NCBI GenBank assembly: GCA_910587025.1
Contig: CAJUKR010000031.1
Coordinates: 1-20,515, forward strand
Reading direction: 5' to 3'
Length of the DNA: 20,515 nucleotides
From: an uncultured Christensenellaceae bacterium
Lineage (GTDB): Bacteria > Bacillota > Clostridia > Christensenellales > Pumilibacteraceae
Below, in pieces: positions 16,160 through 20,515 of this stretch. The first letter of the stretch is position 1, and every line of letters starts with the position of its first letter. The notes under the pieces were generated by a model. The model did no database searches. It saw only the letters and a program-made list of their open reading frames with translations, and had not been told where the DNA came from. Made by a program: the position numbers and the translations under genes.

Positions 16160-16355
16160 CGTTATCGATTTTATTAACCCCCCCCCGCGTATCGCCGCGT
16201 TTCGAACGTTCCGCCGCCAAGGTCAGAAGATACTCGATCTCGCCGTTTACCGATCGGAAATCGTCCTCCGCCATACGAACGATCTTTTCGTACAGCGAAG
16301 GCGTTATCCGCAGCAGTATTTGTTTCGTTTGTTTATTCTTTTCGGGCAAGACCAC
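16152..16355 (-). CDS. Small ribbon-helix-helix (Arc/CopG-like) protein
   Basis: A 67-residue product with the pattern of an Arc-type DNA-binding fold: a basic strand KQTKQILLRITPSLYEK followed by two helices (KIVRMAEDDF and VNGEIEYLLTLAAERS). Such proteins bind operators as dimers. The start is uncertain: a GTG at 16355, 1 nt after the SPFH stop, or a TTG two codons later, with GAGGTGG just ahead; translation is probably coupled to the SPFH gene. Near the 3' end nine consecutive G residues on the coding strand (16178-16186) encode RGGV, and the TAG stop is inside the terminator stem. It might regulate its own operon, or be a partner of the SPFH protein; neither is shown. Confidence 0.75.
   Translation of the reverse strand: MVLPEKNKQTKQILLRITPSLYEKIVRMAEDDFRSVNGEIEYLLTLAAERSKRGDTRGGVNKIDNEK
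16178..16186 (-). repeat. G9 homopolymer inside the ribbon-helix-helix gene
   Basis: Nine C residues on the plus strand, G9 on the coding strand. Loss of one G would read through the terminator and extend the protein; gain of one would create an immediate TAA. It could be a slippage hot spot or a sequencing-sensitive site. Confidence 0.9.
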
Positions 16356-16356
16356 C

Positions 16357-17265
16357 TCAATATATCGATCCGCTGTTTACGATCGGCTGAGCATCCTTAT
16401 TGCCGCAAAGCACCACGAGAAGGTTGGAAACCATCTGCGCTTTGCGCTCGGTATCGAGTTCGACTATGTTGTTTTCGCTGAGCCTGTTAAGCGCCATTTC
16501 TACCATACCGACGGCGCCGTCCACTATTTTCTGACGCGCCTGAACGACGGCTTCCGCCTGCTGACGCTGAAGCATCGCGGCGGCGATCTCGGGAGCGTAA
16601 GCAAGATTTGCTATGCGCGCCTCGAGAATTTCTATGCCGGCTATGCCGACGCGTTCCTGAAGCTCGGACGCGAGCTGAAGCGATATTTCTTTGCTCGAGC
16701 CGCGAAGCGACATTTCCTCTTCGCCTTCGACGACGTCGTAAGGATAACTGCGCGCGACGTTGCGGATAGCCGAGTCGGCTTGCGTAGTCAGATAATCGTA
16801 ATAACCTTCGACCTTGAAACTTGCCGCCGCGGTATCGACTACGCGCCATATGACGACGACGCCGATCTCTATCGGATTACCGCGTTCGTCGTTGACTTTC
16901 TGCTTATCGTTGGTAAGCGTGCGAGCCTTGAGCGATATAGAGCGTCTGCTAGCGAGCGGATTGACGAAATAAAAGCCGTCCTGCGCCACGGTATAGAGAT
17001 AGCGACCGAAAAAGACGAGAACGAGCGCTTCGTTCGGATTGATCGTGCAAAGTCCTTTGTACAGCACAAACAGCACGGGCAGACAGATAAACCCGATAAC
17101 CGTGAGCGCGATCAGACCGTTGACGGTTTCCCCGGCCAGATCTATTCCGAAAACAAATCCGAGTACGATCATCGCAATGCACAGCGCGGTCGCGAAAACG
17201 AGCAGGACAAGCGCGATTCCGCCCTTTAAGGGGTGGTAGAGTTTTTCTTCGTATTCTTTCAACAT
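16357..17265 (-). CDS. SPFH (stomatin/prohibitin/flotillin/HflK-C) domain membrane protein
   Basis: A 302-residue protein with two N-terminal membrane helices (about 17-41 and 48-69) and a soluble SPFH/band-7 domain at about 75-250, recognised from the order ARTLTNDKQKV, VVVIWRVVD, ADSAIRNVARSYPYD, and IEILEARIANLAYAPEIA. A short coiled coil (MLQRQQAEAVVQARQKIVDG) follows, as in proteins that oligomerise at membranes. Family members scaffold membrane microdomains or modulate proteases; the specific role here is unknown. The start at 17265 follows AAGGAGG by 9 nt; the open frame further upstream lies inside the permease 3' end. It is 19 nt after the ABC permease, suggesting a role in the same envelope process. 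Confidence 0.9.
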   Translation of the reverse strand: MLKEYEEKLYHPLKGGIALVLLVFATALCIAMIVLGFVFGIDLAGETVNGLIALTVIGFICLPVLFVLYKGLCTINPNEALVLVFFGRYLYTVAQDGFYFVNPLASRRSISLKARTLTNDKQKVNDERGNPIEIGVVVIWRVVDTAAASFKVEGYYDYLTTQADSAIRNVARSYPYDVVEGEEEMSLRGSSKEISLQLASELQERVGIAGIEILEARIANLAYAPEIAAAMLQRQQAEAVVQARQKIVDGAVGMVEMALNRLSENNIVELDTERKAQMVSNLLVVLCGNKDAQPIVNSGSIY

Positions 17266-17284
17266 TTTATTGTTCCTCCTTTTA

Positions 17285-18958
17285 TCAAACGGATAATCTG
17301 TCATAATATTTGTCGGCGCGTGTACGGAGCAGATAAGCCGACGCCAAGAGCGCCGCCGCGGCAAGAATTATGAGCGTCGTATACGCTATTGCCATACCCA
17401 CGTAAGGGAGCGCGAAGTTCGCCGCAAACACGAGCGTAAGTGCAACTATAAGTACGATACAAAGTATATCGAAAATCATATTGCCGAATATGGGAATAAG
17501 CGTGGAATAGTTGTTCTTGACAGCTTCTCTCGGGGTCGACCAATCGAGTCTCGGACGGCGAAGATCGAACGCGATCGATAAATTCACGTAAGAAGCGGAC
17601 ATGAGTGCGGCGAGCAAAAAGGACAGTATAACGGAAAGCGGATCCGCGATCCCGCGTACGATCGCGACAACCGTCATGACGGTAAAACCGAACACGATCG
17701 TCAGACCGCCTATTATATTGCAGAGTATGACTTTCGCAAGAAGTTGAGTGGTATAAGGCACGGGCATCGTTTTGCTGTACGCAAAACTTTTGCCTTCGCG
17801 CGTGATCGCCGTGGTCGCCGCCTGGTTCATTCCCACGCCCGCGATCAAAATCATCGCAAGACTTATCGTCCACGAAAGTATATTGTCCGCCGCGCCCATA
17901 CCGAACTGCCAGTTGTTGCCCGTGATCATAAACACCGCCGAAAGCACGGGAGCGACAACGATGCCGGCAAGGCACTGGAAAGCGAACGACGTATTGCGCG
18001 AAAGTTCGCGCCATTCCTTTTTTACGAGCGCTTTGAGCACGGACGACGAAACGTATTCTTTGGCGGAAGACTTTGCCGAGCCGTGTTCGGTCTGACGGAG
18101 CGCGGAAACGGCAAACACTTTACTGCTTATAAACCAAGTAAGCGCGCCGCTGACGACAACCGTGCCGAGAAAGATCGCGAGCATAACCGCCGCCCCGCCC
18201 GCGCCGCCTATCAAAGCGGGAGTCAGCGAGCCGAACTGCGCAAGCGCGTATATCGGATATAATATGCTTGCTGTCGTCACAAACGTGTCTTTCATTGCGG
18301 CGAGAATTTCGTTCATCGGCGCGTCGGGCGGCACTATTCCATTGGCGGAAGAAGCGAAATACATATAAACGCCCATAAGCGAAGCGAACAGAATTATGAG
18401 TACGACCGTACTTACCGCGCCCCTGTTCTTGAAAAACGACGCGAGGTATACGAGCGGTATGGAGATGATCGAAGCCAAAAGCATCGCGCAAACGGGAATG
18501 AACGCAAGCGCAAGCAGAAGCATTATATAATACGTCCACGGCTGAAACGTCGATATACCGAGCGCAAGCACGCCGGGAAGTATTATCACGGTCGAAAAAG
18601 CGACTTCCTGCAGATATACCGCAAAGAGTTTCGCGAGATATACCGACGACGAGCGCACGGGAAGCGAAAGCAAAAATTCGTTATCCGGCGAAAAATACAC
18701 ATAAGAAAATATACCCACGGTACCGAATACGAGAACGACTATGAATCCCGCGTCCATAAGAAGCGCGGTCATTTCGGGGACTACTCCGAGCGACGCGAAA
18801 AGCTGTCCGCTCAAGCCGAATAATACTCCGACGCCGATGCCGAGCAACGCGCCGAGCACGCCCACGACAATAAGCGCTATGCGGCCGTTTTTGCCGTTCT
18901 TGCTCTTGCGAAAAAACGACTTCAGAACAACGCGCGTCATGGTGAGAAAGTTTTTCAT
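17285..18958 (-). CDS. ABC-2-type exporter permease
   Basis: A 557-residue integral membrane protein with about 12 hydrophobic segments, six in each half (for example near 28-53, 66-90, 140-165, 180-205, 255-285, then 330-350 to 525-545), separated by a soluble stretch (about 290-325) containing KALVKKEWRELSRN. The latter resembles the cytoplasmic connecting helix of ABC-2 exporters that is repeated at the N terminus (TRVVLKSFFRK). The two-half layout fits the putative ABC exporter family rather than a six-helix half transporter. The start shares one base with the stop of the ATPase gene (TGATG), so the two are translationally coupled. The substrate is unknown; relatives export antimicrobial peptides or other amphiphiles. 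Confidence 0.9.
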   Translation of the reverse strand: MKNFLTMTRVVLKSFFRKSKNGKNGRIALIVVGVLGALLGIGVGVLFGLSGQLFASLGVVPEMTALLMDAGFIVVLVFGTVGIFSYVYFSPDNEFLLSLPVRSSSVYLAKLFAVYLQEVAFSTVIILPGVLALGISTFQPWTYYIMLLLALAFIPVCAMLLASIISIPLVYLASFFKNRGAVSTVVLIILFASLMGVYMYFASSANGIVPPDAPMNEILAAMKDTFVTTASILYPIYALAQFGSLTPALIGGAGGAAVMLAIFLGTVVVSGALTWFISSKVFAVSALRQTEHGSAKSSAKEYVSSSVLKALVKKEWRELSRNTSFAFQCLAGIVVAPVLSAVFMITGNNWQFGMGAADNILSWTISLAMILIAGVGMNQAATTAITREGKSFAYSKTMPVPYTTQLLAKVILCNIIGGLTIVFGFTVMTVVAIVRGIADPLSVILSFLLAALMSASYVNLSIAFDLRRPRLDWSTPREAVKNNYSTLIPIFGNMIFDILCIVLIVALTLVFAANFALPYVGMAIAYTTLIILAAAALLASAYLLRTRADKYYDRLSV

Positions 18959-19689
18959 CAGACCTCCCCCGCCGAAGCCACCGAAAGGAATATATCCTCG
19001 AGCGACTTGTTGCCTTTCGCCGCTTTGATCTCGTCCAGTCCGCCCGTCATAACGAGCCTGCCGCCCGAAATTATGCCCACGCGATCGCAGATCTTTTCCG
19101 CCGTATCGAGGACGTGCGTCGAGAAAAATACGACGTTGCCCGCGTCCGCATGTTCGCGCATTATGTCTTTAAGTTCGCGCGAAGACTGCGGATCGAGCCC
19201 GACCATGGGCTCGTCGAGTACCAGAACTTTGGGATCGTGTACGAGCGCGCCGATGATCGCGATCTTTTGTTTCATGCCGTGCGAATAGGTATCTATACGG
19301 CTGTCGAACGCACCCGAAAGGTTGAACGCATCGAGCAATCTGTCCGCGCGCTCTTTGCGATCCGAAGCGCTCACGCCGTAAATGTCCGCCATAAAGTCGA
19401 CAAATTCGCGCCCCGTGAGTTTTTCGTACAAAACTCCGCTGTCGGTAACGTAACCTATCTCGCGCTTGGCGGCGAGCGGGTCGGTCAGAATATCGTGACC
19501 GAATACGCTTATGCGCCCGCTTCCGAGCGGAAGTATACCCGTCAGCATTTTGATAGTCGTAGTCTTACCCGCGCCGTTCGGCCCGAGAAATCCGAAGATC
19601 TCACCCGGCTTCAACTCGAGCGTCAGATCGTCCACCGCAAGCGAATTGCTTTTTGGATATTGCTTACTTACGTTTTCAAACCGTACCAT
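18958..19689 (-). CDS. ABC transporter ATP-binding protein (exporter type)
   Basis: A 243-residue ATPase that powers the permease encoded next. Motifs: Walker A GPNGAGKTTT (about 36-45), the Q-loop position IGYVTDSGVLY (lacking a clear Gln), signature YSHGMKQK, Walker B VLVLDEPMVGLD and the switch STH. SHGMKQ-type signatures and the length place it with the CcmA/BcrA-like ATPases of ABC-2 exporters. GGAGG lies 5 nt before the start. It is the first gene of the operon and is followed without gap by the permease. Confidence 0.96.
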   Translation of the reverse strand: MVRFENVSKQYPKSNSLAVDDLTLELKPGEIFGFLGPNGAGKTTTIKMLTGILPLGSGRISVFGHDILTDPLAAKREIGYVTDSGVLYEKLTGREFVDFMADIYGVSASDRKERADRLLDAFNLSGAFDSRIDTYSHGMKQKIAIIGALVHDPKVLVLDEPMVGLDPQSSRELKDIMREHADAGNVVFFSTHVLDTAEKICDRVGIISGGRLVMTGGLDEIKAAKGNKSLEDIFLSVASAGEV

Positions 19690-19707
19690 ATGTTCCTCCG
19701 TTTCATG

Positions 19708-19757
19708 ATAAATGATATTGTTTTAATATCATTTATATATTACATTATTTGTAATAT
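19708..19757. promoter_or_regulatory. Paired palindromic operator sites over the ABC promoter
   Basis: A perfect 12-bp inverted repeat (ATAAATGATATT, loop GTTTT, 19708-19736) spans the expected transcription start. A second perfect 7-bp repeat (ATATTAC-N7-GTAATAT, 19737-19757) covers the -10 and the spacer. Both are AT-rich and lack a T tract, fitting protein binding sites better than terminators. The cognate regulator is not evident; GntR/YtrA-like repressors often control such exporters but none is in the window. Confidence 0.65.
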
Positions 19758-19765
19758 GCTGTCAA
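19737..19765 (-). promoter_or_regulatory. Promoter of the ABC-SPFH operon
   Basis: On the minus strand TTGACA (19760-19765), 17 nt, then TAATAT (19737-19742). The predicted start is near 19730, giving a leader of about 40 nt. Two palindromes overlap the promoter, so it is likely repressor-controlled. Confidence 0.85.
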
Positions 19766-19785
19766 GCGTATTATATGCAAAACAG

Positions 19786-19813
19786 AAAAACACACCGATA
19801 ACGGTGTGTTTTT
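19786..19813 (-). terminator. Intrinsic terminator of the low-complexity protein gene
   Basis: A perfect 12-bp stem (AAAAACACACCG / CGGTGTGTTTTT) with loop ATAA, 25 nt after the stop of the right-edge gene and followed by T-rich sequence on the minus strand. It isolates that gene from the ABC operon promoter at 19765. By symmetry it could work in both directions. Confidence 0.9.
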
Positions 19814-19838
19814 CGTAAATTACGTCCGATAAGGATCG

Positions 19839-20515
19839 TTATTTCTTTTCCTGTTCGTCGAAGAAGTTATAGAAATTATCCGGATCGTACGAACCGTTCT
19901 TTCTTCCTCTGCGATTGAACAGCCCTTCCGCTTCGGGAATAGTCTCGACGTTACCCGTTACGGAAAGTTTATCGTCGCTCCGTCCGCTCGCATCAACCGT
20001 CGTTGTCGTGGTCGTCGTAGTGATCGCTCCGGGAAGCGCCTGCGGCGGCACCGCCGGCTGTTCCGCGGGAGGCGGATTCGAGATCACTATAGGCGGGATC
20101 TGCATGGGCGGCTGTAACATCTGCTGTTGAGGATATTGCTGAGGATAGGTCGGGGCGACCATTCCCATTCCGCGCATAGCCGCAAACAACATCGTTACCA
20201 TGTCCGCATTCATGCCTGTCTGCTGAGGAGCGGCCTCCGCTCTTCTCGCACGTTCTTCGGCAAGGCGCAAATCGGTTTCGATCTTTGCGTTTACACGTTC
20301 TTCGGCTATTCTCGCGCGCTCTTCGGCGGCACGGATCTCAGCCATTCTCGCACGCTCTTCGGCGGCGCGTGCGCGTTCCTCCGCGGCGCGAACGGCATCT
20401 TCGTTTATCGAATATCCGCCCATAGGCATTTGTTGCATCTGAGGCATTTGCATAGGCTGGGGTTGAGGTTGTGCCTGTGCCTGAGGCTGAGGTTGGGGCT
20501 GGGGCTGCTGCATCG
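19839..20515 (-). CDS. Low-complexity coiled-coil protein, 5' end outside the window
   Basis: An open frame of at least 224 residues; an ATG lies at 20513 but the frame stays open to the edge and the sequence begins mid low-complexity tract, so the true start is probably upstream. From that ATG: a Pro/Gln/Met-rich stretch (1-31), then 42-95 with near-repeats of AAEERAR predicted to form a charged alpha-helical coiled coil, a Pro-rich linker, a run of eight Thr (about 165-172) and a polar C terminus ending NFFDEQEKK. No enzymatic motif, signal or membrane helix is visible in this part. The function is unknown; such tails often belong to scaffold or membrane-associated proteins with an upstream globular domain. 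Confidence 0.75.
   Translation of the reverse strand, partial: MQQPQPQPQPQAQAQPQPQPMQMPQMQQMPMGGYSINEDAVRAAEERARAAEERARMAEIRAAEERARIAEERVNAKIETDLRLAEERARRAEAAPQQTGMNADMVTMLFAAMRGMGMVAPTYPQQYPQQQMLQPPMQIPPIVISNPPPAEQPAVPPQALPGAITTTTTTTTVDASGRSDDKLSVTGNVETIPEAEGLFNRRGRKNGSYDPDNFYNFFDEQEKK
20229..20390 (-). repeat. Heptad-like AAEERAR coding repeats
   Basis: Residues 42-95 of the right-edge protein repeat AEERAR five times with 7- to 10-residue spacing. The DNA also repeats (CTCTTCGGC-like units), so copy number may vary between strains. Confidence 0.8.

Noticed and set aside
16152..16355. Antitoxin of a toxin-antitoxin pair
   Set aside because: The ribbon-helix-helix fold would fit, but no small toxin gene is adjacent; the neighbour is a 302-residue SPFH membrane protein.
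1..20515. CRISPR array, insertion sequence, prophage or tRNA gene
   Set aside because: No spaced direct repeats, transposase, integrase or phage-like frames, and no tRNA-like cloverleaf, were seen in the window.

Overview
The window is a bacterial chromosome segment of roughly 50% GC. Its 16S rRNA 5' end, its pur gene order (purE-C-M-N-H-D-L with a single-chain PurL) and its AAGGAG-type ribosome binding sites point to the class Clostridia (Bacillota). An uncultured gut-type lineage, perhaps near Christensenellales, is a guess from the 16S fragment and was not tested. Position 1 falls inside 16S, which suggests a contig broken at an rRNA operon.

Layout. (1) 1-339: 5' part of a 16S rRNA gene on the minus strand. 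About 350 bp upstream of it hold an rRNA leader and at least two tandem promoters sharing a 14-bp repeat. (2) 692-3448, minus: ychF (GTPase) then argS (arginyl-tRNA synthetase), 3 bp apart, with a candidate promoter carrying an inverted repeat. (3) 3592-13302, minus: a seven-gene de novo purine operon, purE-purC-purM-purN-purH-purD-purL, read from a strong extended -10 promoter with a very short leader. purF, expected between purC and purM in many relatives, is absent, as are purK and purB. (4) 13457-16111, plus: a divergent operon encoding a PP2C-type phosphatase, a soluble zinc-ribbon Ser/Thr kinase and a RimK-like ATP-grasp ligase, closed by a perfect bidirectional terminator. (5) 16152-19689, minus: an ABC-2 exporter operon (ATPase, about 12-TM permease) followed by an SPFH/stomatin-type membrane protein and a small ribbon-helix-helix protein. 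Its promoter overlaps two perfect palindromes. (6) 19839-20515, minus: the 3' part of a low-complexity, coiled-coil protein that runs off the right edge, followed by its own terminator.

How they work together. Blocks 1-3 are housekeeping: translation and IMP synthesis. PurE to PurH carry the pathway from the FGAR/FGAM stage to IMP, while the first committed enzyme (PurF) must be encoded elsewhere. Block 4 looks like a self-contained reversible phosphorylation module (kinase plus phosphatase) tied to an ATP-grasp ligase, whose substrate cannot be read from sequence. It is the best candidate for a little-described system here. Block 5 looks like an envelope-stress or export operon under a repressor not encoded in the window, unless the ribbon-helix-helix protein is that repressor.
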